A stretch of 64,000 nt of DNA from Bacillus_BD oryzisoli_A (GCF_043641075.1 NZ_JBHZRC010000001.1:682001-746000), one strand, 5' to 3'. Shown: positions 8,842-16,488, counted from the stretch's first letter. Program-made: numbers and translations. Notes: generated by a model from the letters alone, not told the origin.

Positions 8842-9317
8842 ATATAACACGTCAAGAAGTAGAAGATTTTTTATACCATGAGGCAGAACTGCTTGATGAA
8901 TGGAAAATGCAAGCATGGGCTGATTTATTTGCTAAAGAAGGAACATATGTTATTCCTCCTATCGGAAGCCCAAATGCAGATTTCAAAACAGCTTTATTCC
9001 TAGTACATGATGATAGAGCACGTCTTGAGCAAAGAGCACTACGTTTATTGAAGAAAGAAGCTCACGTAGAGTTTCCACATTCAAAAACTACACATAATGT
9101 ATCTAACGTAAGAATCGTTAGCAATGAAGATGGCGTTGTAACTGTAAGAGCTAACTTCATTACTTACCGTGCTAAGCGTGATTTCCTTGATACTTATGTA
9201 GGTGTTAATGAATACCAATTAGTTCAAGAAGATGGCGAATTAAAGATTCTTTCTAAGAAAGTAATTCTTAACTTAGAAGGTTTACGTCCACAAGGTAAAG
9301 TAAGTATCCTTCTATAA
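8838..9317 (+). CDS. Aromatic-ring dioxygenase, small (beta) subunit
   Basis: A 159-residue protein of the ring-hydroxylating beta-subunit (SnoaL/NTF2-like) family: N-terminal helix VEDFLYHEAELLDEWKMQAW, then ADLFAKEGTYVIPP and a curved sheet ending LKILSKKVILNLEGLRPQG. Its ATG overlaps the stop of the alpha gene (ATGA), indicating translational coupling and a 1:1 complex. The beta subunit has no metal; it supports the trimeric oxygenase and can affect specificity. A strong terminator follows immediately, so the operon consists only of these two subunits. Confidence 0.88.
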   Translation: MNITRQEVEDFLYHEAELLDEWKMQAWADLFAKEGTYVIPPIGSPNADFKTALFLVHDDRARLEQRALRLLKKEAHVEFPHSKTTHNVSNVRIVSNEDGVVTVRANFITYRAKRDFLDTYVGVNEYQLVQEDGELKILSKKVILNLEGLRPQGKVSILL

Positions 9318-9322
9318 AGATC

Positions 9323-9358
9323 AAAAAAACACGCATGGAAAATTCCATGCGTGTTTTT
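9323..9358 (+). terminator. Terminator of the dioxygenase operon
   Basis: Long perfect hairpin AAAACACGCATGGAA / TTCCATGCGTGTTTT followed by T-rich sequence, directly after the beta-subunit stop. Confidence 0.9.
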
Positions 9359-9404
9359 ATTAATATCAAATAAGCTCCAGGTTCTATGATTATTTTTATT
9401 ATAT

Positions 9405-9438
9405 TTGACTTTTAACCTAATCTTTGATTAGGTATAAT
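9405..9438 (+). promoter_or_regulatory. yeeI promoter region with palindrome over the -10
   Basis: A TTGACT at 9405-9410 and TATAAT at 9433-9438 are 22 bp apart, longer than standard (TTTAAC at 9411-9416 would give 16 bp). Between them lies a perfect palindrome ACCTAATC-TTT-GATTAGGT at 9415-9433 that abuts the -10 hexamer, a good position for an operator. The regulator is unknown. Confidence 0.45.
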
Positions 9439-9546
9439 ATATTTTGTGAATAAATAAGTAAACATCTAACACTACTAATGTTAAAAGGATGAGTACGCTT
9501 ATTTAAGGAAATCATTACGTAAATCGTTGAAAGAGAGTGGGATTTT

Positions 9547-10266
9547 ATGGGTCGTAAGTGGAATAATATTAAGGAAAAAAAAGCATCTAAAGATGCTAAT
9601 ACAAGCAGAATTTATGCCAAGTTTGGAAAAGAAATATATGTAGCTGCTAAACAGGGTGAACCAGATCCAGAATCTAATCAGTCTCTACGCTTCGTATTAG
9701 AGCGAGCAAAAACATATAATGTACCAAGACATATTATCGATCGTGCCATTGAAAAGGCAAAGGGTGGATCAGAGGAAAACTTTGACGAACTACGCTATGA
9801 AGGCTTTGGTCCGAACGGATCCATGGTTATTGTCGATGCATTAACGAATAATGTGAATCGAACTGCATCTGAGGTACGAGCTGCCTTTGGTAAAAACGGA
9901 GGGAACATGGGTGTAAGTGGATCTGTTGCCTATATGTTTGATCCAACCGCTGTAATCGGGGTTGAAGGAAAAACCGCTGATGAAGTACTGGAACTATTAA
10001 TGGAAGCAGACTTAGATGTTCGCGATATTATTGAAGAAGATGAAACCGTTATTGTTTATGCTGAACCAGAACAGTTTCATGCTGTACAGGAAGCCTTTAA
10101 AGCAGCTGGTGTCAGTGAGTTTACCGTTGCAGAGCTAACCATGCTGGCGAAAAGCGATGTGACATTACCAGAAGATGGAGTCGCACAATTTGAAAAACTA
10201 ATCGATGTTTTAGAGGATTTAGATGATGTTCAACAGGTTTATCATAATGTGGATTTAGGGGAATAA
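9547..10266 (+). CDS. yeeI: YebC/PmpR-family protein YeeI
   Basis: A 239-residue cytoplasmic protein whose N-terminus MGRKWNNIKEKKASKDANTS and central GFGPNGSMVIVDALTNNVNR are hallmark YebC/TACO1 sequences, closest in my recollection to B. subtilis YeeI rather than the other paralogue YrbC. The family was first described as DNA-binding regulators; YeeI-type members (also called YebC2) have more recently been linked to relief of ribosome stalling at proline-rich sequences. Ribosome binding site AGAGTGGGA precedes the ATG. A 280-bp upstream region carries a candidate operator; a strong terminator follows. Confidence 0.92.
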   Translation: MGRKWNNIKEKKASKDANTSRIYAKFGKEIYVAAKQGEPDPESNQSLRFVLERAKTYNVPRHIIDRAIEKAKGGSEENFDELRYEGFGPNGSMVIVDALTNNVNRTASEVRAAFGKNGGNMGVSGSVAYMFDPTAVIGVEGKTADEVLELLMEADLDVRDIIEEDETVIVYAEPEQFHAVQEAFKAAGVSEFTVAELTMLAKSDVTLPEDGVAQFEKLIDVLEDLDDVQQVYHNVDLGE

Positions 10267-10271
10267 TAAAC

Positions 10272-10309
10272 AAAAAAGCAGACTTTTGTATAAAAAGGTC
10301 TGCTTTTTT
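10272..10309 (+). terminator. Terminator after yeeI
   Basis: AAAAAAGCAGAC / GTCTGCTTTTTT stem with a T6 tail, just after the stop codon; on the other strand it can also serve the convergent transporter gene. Confidence 0.88.
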
Positions 10310-10360
10310 GTAACCATCATTTATTTGCTTATATATTTTCAATCTTACCTTCACATTGAA

Positions 10361-12025
10361 TCATTCTGGATGTACATATCTAGCTTCCTGATAATCGTTT
10401 TGTACTTTAATAATAGAATTAGCAATATTGGCAGCATGATTTCCAATCCGTTTAAGGTTGCTAATGATATCAATAAAAACAATTCCAGCTTGATGACTGC
10501 ATTCACCGGATTGCAAACGTATAACATGATGTGAACGAAATTCCTCTACCATTTTATTAATTAGACTACCCTTTTCCATTACCTTCTTAGCTATGTCCTT
10601 ATTGTTCTGATCCAATGCAGTTATAGCAGTTTTAACAGTATCAACTGTTAATTCAAACATTTCATCTAAATCCTCTAGGGCATGGTTCGTTAAATTCACT
10701 TTCATGGCAATCTGATAGTCTATATGTTCGAGGATATTCTCAAAAAGATCTCCTATTTCTTCAATATCACGGACCGTATTTATCAGATTATGTTGTCCTT
10801 TTAATTCATGCTCCGATAAAGAGCTTGATTCAATATCAACAAGATAATTTGTAATTTTTAAATCAAAATTATTTAAAAAGTCTTCGATTTGCCTAGCACT
10901 ATTGGCATGCTTCACCTGCTTCTTTTGGAAGAAATGATAAGATTCCTCTAGTCCTTTTATGGCGAATTTCCCCATGAAAATGATTTCTTCTTTAGCCTGT
11001 CCCAATGCAATGGACGGTGACTTTACAATTAAATGAGGATCAAGCCTTTTTTCCCGATACTCTATAAGAACGTCATCACCCGGAATTAGCTTTTTAATCA
11101 ATAGGATTAGCACATTAATAAATGGGAGGAAAAGAAGACTACTCGATAGATTATAGAAGCCATGCGCAAAAGCAATGGCCATTTCAGGGCTTAAATGGAT
11201 GACAGACGTTAACCAAAGGATTAAAGCAGCAAATGGCTGCAAAAGAATTAAAAAGAAAATCGTACCCAATATATTTATCAGTACATGGATTCCCGCAGTT
11301 CTTTTGGCAGCTGTTGAAGTACCGATGGCTGCAATAACAGCAGTAACAGTAGTACCGATATTATCTCCATATAAAATCGGCAATGCAGCTTCGAGAGAAA
11401 TAATATGATCTGCATAAAGCCCTTGTAATATACCAATTGTTGCACTAGAGCTATGGATCAGAATCGTTGTAATCGTACCTAACAATACACCTAATAAAGG
11501 AATAGAGCTTAATTGCAAGGTAAGGTTATGAAAGGTGTCAAGCATACTTAATGGCTCCATTCCAAGAGTGATTAAGTCTAAACCATAAAAAAGTGCCCCA
11601 ATGCCAAAGACAACCTGACCAACATTCTGTACCGTTTTCTTTTTAATGAAAAACAAAAGAAAGGATCCTACTGCAATAATTAGTAATGCGTATTCTTCTA
11701 TATTTATCCCTATAACAAATGCCGTAACCGTTGTACCGATATTGGCCCCAAGAATAACCCCAATGGCCTGTCGAAGGGTCATAAATCCTGCACTAACCAG
11801 ACCAACTGTAATGACCGAAGTGGCTGTACTGCTTTGAATCATTGCTGTCACAAGTATCCCTGCTAAAAATCCTGTGAAAGGATTTTTTGTGTATCGATCA
11901 AGAATATCTTTTATTTTATTCCCAGCACATTTTTGAAGTCCCATCCGCATTGTTGATAGACCGTAAAAAAAGATTCCAAGACCTCCAAGCAATTCAAGTA
12001 TCACTCGTTGAACTTCTATTTCCAC
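10361..12025 (-). CDS. Na/Pi cotransporter family protein (NptA-like) with PhoU-like tail
   Basis: A 554-residue membrane protein. The N-terminal 320 residues hold two Na/Pi-cotransporter repeats, each with the paired QSS motif (IQSSTATSVITVGLV and IHSSSATIGILQGL) and the GANIGTT / GDNIGTT loops typical of the SLC34/NptA family. The C-terminal 200 residues are polar, helical and resemble a PhoU domain, as in many Bacillus members. Likely function: sodium-dependent phosphate transport across the cytoplasmic membrane. The start is GTG 12025, after AGGGGTTGGA; the upstream ATG in another frame stops at once. Monocistronic. Confidence 0.88.
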   Translation of the reverse strand: MEIEVQRVILELLGGLGIFFYGLSTMRMGLQKCAGNKIKDILDRYTKNPFTGFLAGILVTAMIQSSTATSVITVGLVSAGFMTLRQAIGVILGANIGTTVTAFVIGINIEEYALLIIAVGSFLLFFIKKKTVQNVGQVVFGIGALFYGLDLITLGMEPLSMLDTFHNLTLQLSSIPLLGVLLGTITTILIHSSSATIGILQGLYADHIISLEAALPILYGDNIGTTVTAVIAAIGTSTAAKRTAGIHVLINILGTIFFLILLQPFAALILWLTSVIHLSPEMAIAFAHGFYNLSSSLLFLPFINVLILLIKKLIPGDDVLIEYREKRLDPHLIVKSPSIALGQAKEEIIFMGKFAIKGLEESYHFFQKKQVKHANSARQIEDFLNNFDLKITNYLVDIESSSLSEHELKGQHNLINTVRDIEEIGDLFENILEHIDYQIAMKVNLTNHALEDLDEMFELTVDTVKTAITALDQNNKDIAKKVMEKGSLINKMVEEFRSHHVIRLQSGECSHQAGIVFIDIISNLKRIGNHAANIANSIIKVQNDYQEARYVHPE

Positions 12026-12125
12026 ATTTCCAACCCCTGACTACATTGTTCGACAAAAAAATACAATTCTATTAAATTATGAAGGAAAGATTAATGTAAA
12101 GCAATGTAATAGTAATTATTTTTTA

Positions 12126-12230
12126 CTATTTCTTAATATTAGCTCTATTTTTCTTAAATAAATCTTTGTTATAGAGCATAAATCCTACTAAAGCAGAGGT
12201 AGATGAAATAAGACTGAAATACTTCGTCAT
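12126..12230 (-). CDS. Possible very small membrane-type peptide (34 aa)
   Basis: Reading from ATG 12230 gives 34 residues: a start MTKYFSLISSTSALVGFMLY (one possible short membrane helix) and a basic tail ending NRANIKK. An AAAGGTGG sequence lies 17 bases upstream, too far for an ideal site, and a GTG at 12251 would lie inside it. No family recognised. The protein-like composition is the only support, so this may be chance. Confidence 0.22.
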   Translation of the reverse strand: MTKYFSLISSTSALVGFMLYNKDLFKKNRANIKK

Positions 12231-12390
12231 ATCATAGGGTATAATTTCCACCTTTGTGTAAAATTGGTTTCTATTTTAATGTTGGTAAAACTTTCTACTT
12301 ATTAGATTCCTATTATGCCTTATAGCTTTATAGTTGCAATGTATCTATTACCACTTTTTGGGTCATGAAACGTTGTATTACAACTGCTAG

Positions 12391-12425
12391 CCTAGTAGTA
12401 GAGAGAAACGCAGACTACTAGGAGG
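12391..12425 (+). promoter_or_regulatory. Hairpin masking the hydrolase ribosome binding site
   Basis: Perfect 9-bp inverted repeat CCTAGTAGT (12391-12399) / ACTACTAGG (12414-12422) with a 14-nt loop. The 3' arm shares AGG with the Shine-Dalgarno sequence AGGAGG (12420-12425), which lies seven bases before the ATG. Folding would restrict ribosome access; the same dyad could instead be a DNA operator. Confidence 0.5.
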
Positions 12426-12432
12426 TTTTCTA

Positions 12433-13044
12433 ATGAAAAGGTTAAAAAAATTTAAAATGGCAGCACTGGCATTTGTGACAACTGTATCGCTATTTACCTT
12501 CCAACACCCTATTGATACAGAAGCGGCTAGTGTAACCCATACTGTACGTTCAGGAGATACTCTATGGAAAATCAGTAATTGGTATGGAGTAGGACTAACT
12601 ACTTTAAAACAAACAAATAATCAGACTAGTAATATGATTTATGTTGGACAGAAGCTGGTTATTCCACAAGCTACAATTTCTGAAAGTGATAAGGATCTGA
12701 TTGCCCGTTTAGTTTCAGCCGAAGCAAAAGGGGAGCCCTATGCAGGTAAAGTAGCAGTGGCAACAGTTATTCTCAATCGTTTAGACCATCCTGATTTCCC
12801 TAATACAGTTAGAGACGTTATCTATCAAATAGACCACGGCTATTATGCATTTACTCCTGTTCAAAACGGAACAATTAATCAGCCAGCTGACGCACAATCG
12901 AAAAAAGCTGTCACTGAAGCAGTTGCTTATAGAGGACAGGGAAACGGCTCGCTTTATTTCTATAATCCAAACACGGCTTCTAGCTCCTGGATTTATTCAA
13001 GACCAGTTACAGTGACAATCGGTAATCACCGGTTTGCAAAGTAA
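12433..13044 (+). CDS. LysM plus SleB/CwlJ-type cell-wall hydrolase (YkvT-like)
   Basis: A 203-residue secreted protein. Residues 1-31 form a signal peptide (basic start, hydrophobic core, cleavage near TEAAS). A LysM peptidoglycan-binding domain follows (about 34-78: THTVRSGDTLWKISNWYGV ... MIYVGQKLVIP), then a Hydrolase_2 (SleB/CwlJ) domain (about 86-203: LIARLVSAEAKGEPYAGKVA, the conserved glutamate being in SAEAKGE). Family members are cortex- or cell-wall-lytic enzymes, some acting in spore germination. The domain order equals B. subtilis YkvT. Possibly regulated by the hairpin over its ribosome binding site. A terminator follows. Confidence 0.88.
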   Translation: MKRLKKFKMAALAFVTTVSLFTFQHPIDTEAASVTHTVRSGDTLWKISNWYGVGLTTLKQTNNQTSNMIYVGQKLVIPQATISESDKDLIARLVSAEAKGEPYAGKVAVATVILNRLDHPDFPNTVRDVIYQIDHGYYAFTPVQNGTINQPADAQSKKAVTEAVAYRGQGNGSLYFYNPNTASSSWIYSRPVTVTIGNHRFAK

Positions 13045-13062
13045 TCAATTACTGGCATAAAA

Positions 13063-13096
13063 TAGTCCGGCTCCCATTAATGGAGTCGGTCTTTTT
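13063..13096 (+). terminator. Terminator after the cell-wall hydrolase
   Basis: Imperfect GC-rich stem TAGTCCGGCTCC / GGAGTCGGTCT (G:U pairs allowed) with a seven-base loop and T5. Confidence 0.65.
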
Positions 13097-13164
13097 GTAT
13101 CTACTCTACATATTTTGCTAATATAATGAAGAATAACAGTACTGTAATTGAAAGGGTTGATCTT

Positions 13165-13914
13165 TTGAACGAAACCATAAAGCTATTAAAAAACCACCGA
13201 TCCATTCGGGAATTTGATACACAAAAGGATGTCGAGGAGAACCAAATCCAAACGATGATAGAGGCTGCAATGGCTGCACCAAACTGGATCAACGGACAGC
13301 AGGTCAGCATCATTGAAATCCGTGATACAGCTAAAAAAACTAAATTGGCCGAGGCAGCAGGAAATCAAAGATGGGTAAGAGAAGCCCCTGTATTTCTTGT
13401 GTTTTGCCTTGATTTTTACCGAGCAAAATTAGCTGCAGATAAACATAAAAGGGAATTTAATATAGTTGAGAATATAGAAGCCATTATCGTCGGTTCAACA
13501 GATGTTGGAATCATGCTTTCTAATGCCATCACAGCAGCAGAATCGATGGAACTTGGAATCGTACCAATTGGCGGCATCCGTCGAAATCCAGCCACATTTA
13601 TTGAATTGTTACAGCTGCCACAATATGTGTTTCCAATTGCCGGGCTTGCTGTAGGGTTTCCTAAAGAAATTCCAGAGCAGAAGCCTCGGTTGCCAATATA
13701 TTCTGTTTACCATAAAGAGGCATATAACCGAGATATTCAAGAACGACTGCTAAATGAATATGATGACACCATCTCCGCATATACTCTGGGAAGATCCGAT
13801 AAGCAGCATTCTACTGATTGGTCATCAAATGTCAGCACCTTCTACGAAACAGGCTTTGAGGCCTATGCTAAAACCGTTAGTCCTGCGTTAAAAAAACAAG
13901 GTTTTAAGTATTAG
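13165..13914 (+). CDS. NfsA/NfrA1-type flavin reductase (nitroreductase family)
   Basis: A 249-residue FMN enzyme of the nitroreductase superfamily, same length as B. subtilis NfrA1. The opening NETIKLLKNHRSIREFDTQ (HRSIR contacts FMN), the AAMAAPNWINGQQVSII segment and the central GIVPIGGIRRNP motif are diagnostic of the NfsA group (NADPH-dependent nitro/quinone/FMN reduction). The start was set on TTG 13165, eight bases after GAAAGGG. A longer frame from ATG 13126 is unlikely: that ATG is part of a TATAATG that looks like the -10 box of this gene. Monocistronic. Confidence 0.87.
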   Translation: MNETIKLLKNHRSIREFDTQKDVEENQIQTMIEAAMAAPNWINGQQVSIIEIRDTAKKTKLAEAAGNQRWVREAPVFLVFCLDFYRAKLAADKHKREFNIVENIEAIIVGSTDVGIMLSNAITAAESMELGIVPIGGIRRNPATFIELLQLPQYVFPIAGLAVGFPKEIPEQKPRLPIYSVYHKEAYNRDIQERLLNEYDDTISAYTLGRSDKQHSTDWSSNVSTFYETGFEAYAKTVSPALKKQGFKY

Positions 13915-13978
13915 CTATTAATAGAATTTAAGAACTTTTACTTCTTTGCGCATCAATATTTGAGTTGGAGTGAATGAA

Positions 13979-14569
13979 TTGAGTCAATCTTTCGCTAAAT
14001 GGTATGATTTTTTCATGTACCCATTAGAGAAAGGGAAATTTAAACATATCCGTATGGATCTTCTGAAAAAAGCATATGGAAACGTTTTGGAGATAGGATC
14101 AGGCTCCGGGATTAATTTCCCTTTATATAAGAGGGTAGACGGTGTAATTGCAATTGAACCAAGTCCATATATGATTGAACGATCGAATAAAAATAAACAG
14201 AGTGCTTCTGTTCCAATCAATATCATCCAATCAGGTGCAGAAAACTTGCCATTTTGTGATGATACATTTGATACAGTTGTTGCCACCTTAGTCTTTTGTA
14301 CCATACCAGATATAGAAAAGGCATTAAGGGAAATCAAACGAGTATGCAAAACAAATGGGAGAATCCTTGTATTTGAACATATTAAGATGGACAATCCATT
14401 ATTAGCACGTCTTCAGGAACAATTAACTCCTTATTGGAGTAGAATATGTGATGGCTGCCAATTAGATAGAGAGACTGTACATATTTTCGCCGCAAACGGT
14501 TTTGATATATTGGAATTGAAAAAGTATTATAATGGTCTATTTGTCACAATGGAACTCAAGATAGTATAA
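13979..14569 (+). CDS. SAM-dependent class I methyltransferase
   Basis: A 196-residue cytosolic methyltransferase. Motif I is NVLEIGSGSGINFPLY (about residues 35-50) with the acidic end of strand 2 in VIAIEPSPYM; the post-motif FCDDTFDTVVATLVFCTIPD is typical of type-11 (UbiE-like) enzymes. The C-terminal CQLDRETVHIFAANGFDI resembles methyltransferases acting on lipids or small thiols (METTL7-like). Acceptor unknown. TTG 13979 is chosen because GGAG lies eight bases upstream; a GTG at 13970 overlaps that site. Followed by a terminator, then rtp. Confidence 0.82.
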   Translation: MSQSFAKWYDFFMYPLEKGKFKHIRMDLLKKAYGNVLEIGSGSGINFPLYKRVDGVIAIEPSPYMIERSNKNKQSASVPINIIQSGAENLPFCDDTFDTVVATLVFCTIPDIEKALREIKRVCKTNGRILVFEHIKMDNPLLARLQEQLTPYWSRICDGCQLDRETVHIFAANGFDILELKKYYNGLFVTMELKIV

Positions 14570-14600
14570 ATCAACAAATCTCTTTTTTATTAACTAAATG

Positions 14601-14640
14601 AGCATCTATTTCAAATATCCCCAAGAAATGGATGCTTTTT
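14601..14640 (+). terminator. Terminator between methyltransferase and rtp
   Basis: Stem AGCATCTATTTC / GAAATGGATGCT (one mismatch) with a 12-nt loop and T5. Confidence 0.75.
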
Positions 14641-14655
14641 CTTATTCCTTATTTA

Positions 14656-14671
14656 CACAATGTGCTATAAT
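14656..14671 (+). promoter_or_regulatory. rtp promoter (extended -10) with small dyad
   Basis: TGCTATAAT (14663-14671) is a good extended -10. The dyad CACA-A-TGTG (14656-14664) abuts it and could bind a regulator; B. subtilis rtp is autorepressed by RTP, but no sequence matching the Ter consensus was found here. Confidence 0.45.
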
Positions 14672-14709
14672 ATATTCAGAAAAATCAAATAGTGGACGGT
14701 GTGTGAATA

Positions 14710-15081
14710 ATGGGGAGCCGAAAAAGAGAAAGCACTGGATTTCTACTTAAACAGAGGGCATTTATAAAGTTATACCTCATCACCAATATTGAAAATGGTA
14801 GATGGTACGGACTGCAGCTGTTAGATGAAATTCGAAAAGAATTTCAACCATTTGGCTTTGAACCGCAGCATTCAGAAATTTACCGGGCCTTACATGATTT
14901 ATTAGAAGATGGTGTACTGACAAGGGGCAAGATTAAAAAAGGCGACTCAAAGTACCAGGAGGTTGCTGTATATTCCATAAAGGACAAGGAAAAAGCCAAG
15001 ACCTATAAAAAAATGGTCAAAGCAGATTTAGACCGCTCTTCCCAGCTCCTTAGGAAAGCATTAGAAGATAATTATTCATAA
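14710..15081 (+). CDS. rtp: Replication terminator protein RTP
   Basis: A 123-residue winged-helix protein. Compared from memory with B. subtilis RTP (122 aa), it shares STGFLLKQRAFIKLYLIT near the N-terminus, YGLQLLDEIRKEF, the recognition-helix region HSEIYRALHDLLEDG, the beta-wing EVAVYSIKD and the long C-terminal dimerisation helix ending LDRSSQLLRKALEDN. RTP binds Ter sites as dimers and blocks replication forks from one side, acting as a contra-helicase. PadR-type regulators share the fold but not these sequences. The presence of dif 24 kb away supports a terminus location. No canonical Ter site was recognised in the flanks. Ribosome binding site is weak (GGTGTG). Confidence 0.88.
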   Translation: MGSRKRESTGFLLKQRAFIKLYLITNIENGRWYGLQLLDEIRKEFQPFGFEPQHSEIYRALHDLLEDGVLTRGKIKKGDSKYQEVAVYSIKDKEKAKTYKKMVKADLDRSSQLLRKALEDNYS

Positions 15082-15118
15082 ATGATAATAAATAAAACCA
15101 TTAGACTAAAAATCCTTT

Positions 15119-15150
15119 AAGCCGGCAGTATAAAACTGTCGGTTATTTTA
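15119..15150 (+). terminator. Terminator after rtp
   Basis: Stem AAGCCGGCAGT / ACTGTCGGTT with a five-base loop and T-rich tail, 38 bp after the rtp stop. Confidence 0.8.
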
Positions 15151-15159
15151 TATTGTTTC

Positions 15160-15188
15160 TTGTTATTCTGTCCTATTTTGTCTATATT
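15160..15188 (+). promoter_or_regulatory. Sigma-A promoter of niaP
   Basis: TTGTTA (15160-15165), 17-bp spacer, TATATT (15183-15188); predicted start near 15195, about 40 bases before the coding start. Confidence 0.6.
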
Positions 15189-15202
15189 AATAGGTAAAGA
15201 TA

Positions 15203-15216
15203 GTTGTCATGACAAC
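15203..15216. promoter_or_regulatory. Perfect 14-bp palindrome upstream of niaP (candidate NiaR operator)
   Basis: GTTGTCATGACAAC is identical to its reverse complement, lies just after the predicted transcription start and ends six bases before the GGAGG site. Nicotinate transporters in Bacillales are commonly under the NAD repressor NiaR (YrxA), so this is the natural candidate; whether the site fits the NiaR consensus could not be verified. Confidence 0.5.
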
Positions 15217-15233
15217 ATGATGGAGGCTTCAAT

Positions 15234-16433
15234 ATGACAGAAAAGAAATTCTCTCAGAAAAAGCTGTTGAGTGTAGCAGGACTTGGATGGATGTTCGATG
15301 CAATGGATGTCGGAATGCTGTCCTTTATTATTGCTGCTTTATCAGCAGAATGGGATTTAACACCTGGTCAAATGGGCTGGATTGGCAGTGTAAATTCCAT
15401 TGGCATGGCTGTTGGGGCGCTTATTTTTGGAATAATGGCTGACCGAATTGGCCGGAAACATATTTTTATCATTACATTGCTCATGTTTTCACTGGCCAGC
15501 GGGTTATCGGCATTCACTACGACCCTAACCATATTCCTTATATTACGTTTCTTCGTCGGCATGGGTCTTGGCGGTGAATTGCCAGTTGCCTCAACACTTG
15601 TTTCAGAAAGCGTTCCTGCTAAGGACCGTGGACGTGTCATTGTATTATTAGAAAGTTTTTGGGCTTTTGGCTGGCTGCTTTCTGCACTCATTTCATATTT
15701 TGTCATTCCTTCTTACGGATGGCAGACAGCGCTTATCATCAGTGCAATTCCGGCACTATATGCATTATACTTACGTATAAAATTACCAGACTCACCAGTA
15801 TTCTCTCCGAGCAAAACGGAGAAGAGAAGTATTTGGCAAAACGTAAGCGATGTATGGTCAAAAGAATATGCCCGTTCTACTTTTGTGTTATGGGTGCTTT
15901 GGTTTACTGTAGTCTTTTCATATTACGGAATGTTTCTTTGGCTCCCAAGTGTTATGGTCATGAAGGGCTTTAGTATGATTCAAAGCTTTGAATATGTTTT
16001 GATTATGACGCTTGCACAACTGCCTGGTTATTATTCTGCAGCCTGGCTGATTGAAAGAATGGGGCGCAAATTTGTCCTTGTGACCTATTTATTAGGTACA
16101 GCCGCTTCGGCACTTGCCTTTGGAAACGCCGAAACAACGACAATGTTAATGTTATCCGGTATTTTGCTTTCGTTCTTTAATCTCGGTGCATGGGGTGCTC
16201 TTTATGCTTACAGCCCTGAGCAATATCCTGCAGTAATCCGCGGAACAGGCTCCGGCATGGCGGCAGCAGTCGGCAGAATTGGCGGGATCCTTGGTCCGCT
16301 GCTTGTTGGCTCACTTGTAAGTGCAAATTATTCGATTTCATTTATTTTCACTATTTTTTGCATCAGTATTGTCATTGGTGTTGCAGCAGTAGCTTTCTTT
16401 GGTAAAGAAACTCGTCAACTAGAATTGACCTAA
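15234..16433 (+). CDS. niaP: MFS transporter, NiaP-like (nicotinate)
   Basis: A 399-residue major facilitator with about 12 membrane segments. The N-terminus KKLLSVAGLGWMFDAMDVGM, the MFS motif GIMADRIGRKHIF (loop 2-3), RFFVGMGLGGELPVASTLVSE (segment 4) and LPDSPVFSPS at the central loop strongly resemble B. subtilis NaiP/YceI, a niacin permease of the sugar-porter-like subfamily. It probably imports nicotinate for NAD salvage. Good GGAGG site before ATG. The palindrome in its leader suggests repression by a vitamin-responsive regulator. A very strong terminator overlaps its stop codon. Confidence 0.85.
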   Translation: MTEKKFSQKKLLSVAGLGWMFDAMDVGMLSFIIAALSAEWDLTPGQMGWIGSVNSIGMAVGALIFGIMADRIGRKHIFIITLLMFSLASGLSAFTTTLTIFLILRFFVGMGLGGELPVASTLVSESVPAKDRGRVIVLLESFWAFGWLLSALISYFVIPSYGWQTALIISAIPALYALYLRIKLPDSPVFSPSKTEKRSIWQNVSDVWSKEYARSTFVLWVLWFTVVFSYYGMFLWLPSVMVMKGFSMIQSFEYVLIMTLAQLPGYYSAAWLIERMGRKFVLVTYLLGTAASALAFGNAETTTMLMLSGILLSFFNLGAWGALYAYSPEQYPAVIRGTGSGMAAAVGRIGGILGPLLVGSLVSANYSISFIFTIFCISIVIGVAAVAFFGKETRQLELT

Positions 16434-16474
16434 AAAACCGCTCAATAGGCTGTTCACCTATTGAGCGGTTTTTT
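16432..16474. terminator. Terminator after niaP
   Basis: Seventeen-bp perfect stem AAAAACCGCTCAATAGG / CCTATTGAGCGGTTTTT with a seven-base loop; symmetrical A and T tracts make it bidirectional, serving also the convergent small gene. Confidence 0.9.
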
Positions 16475-16488
16475 GATTTGATTTCCTA

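Larger units (their letters stand above)
12026..12432. other. Divergent intergenic region, nptA-like to cell-wall hydrolase
   Basis: About 400 bp. It must contain both promoters. A possible very small minus-strand frame (12126-12230) and a hairpin over the hydrolase ribosome binding site (12391-12422) are described separately; otherwise nothing is recognisable. Confidence 0.5.

Noticed and set aside
10286..10534. Plus-strand frame over the end of the Na/Pi transporter
   Set aside because: Antisense shadow of a well-supported gene and starts inside the yeeI terminator.
14601..14612. AACTAAATGAGCATC-like region upstream of rtp as a Ter site
   Set aside because: It is part of an ordinary terminator hairpin and lacks the CTATGTAC core.
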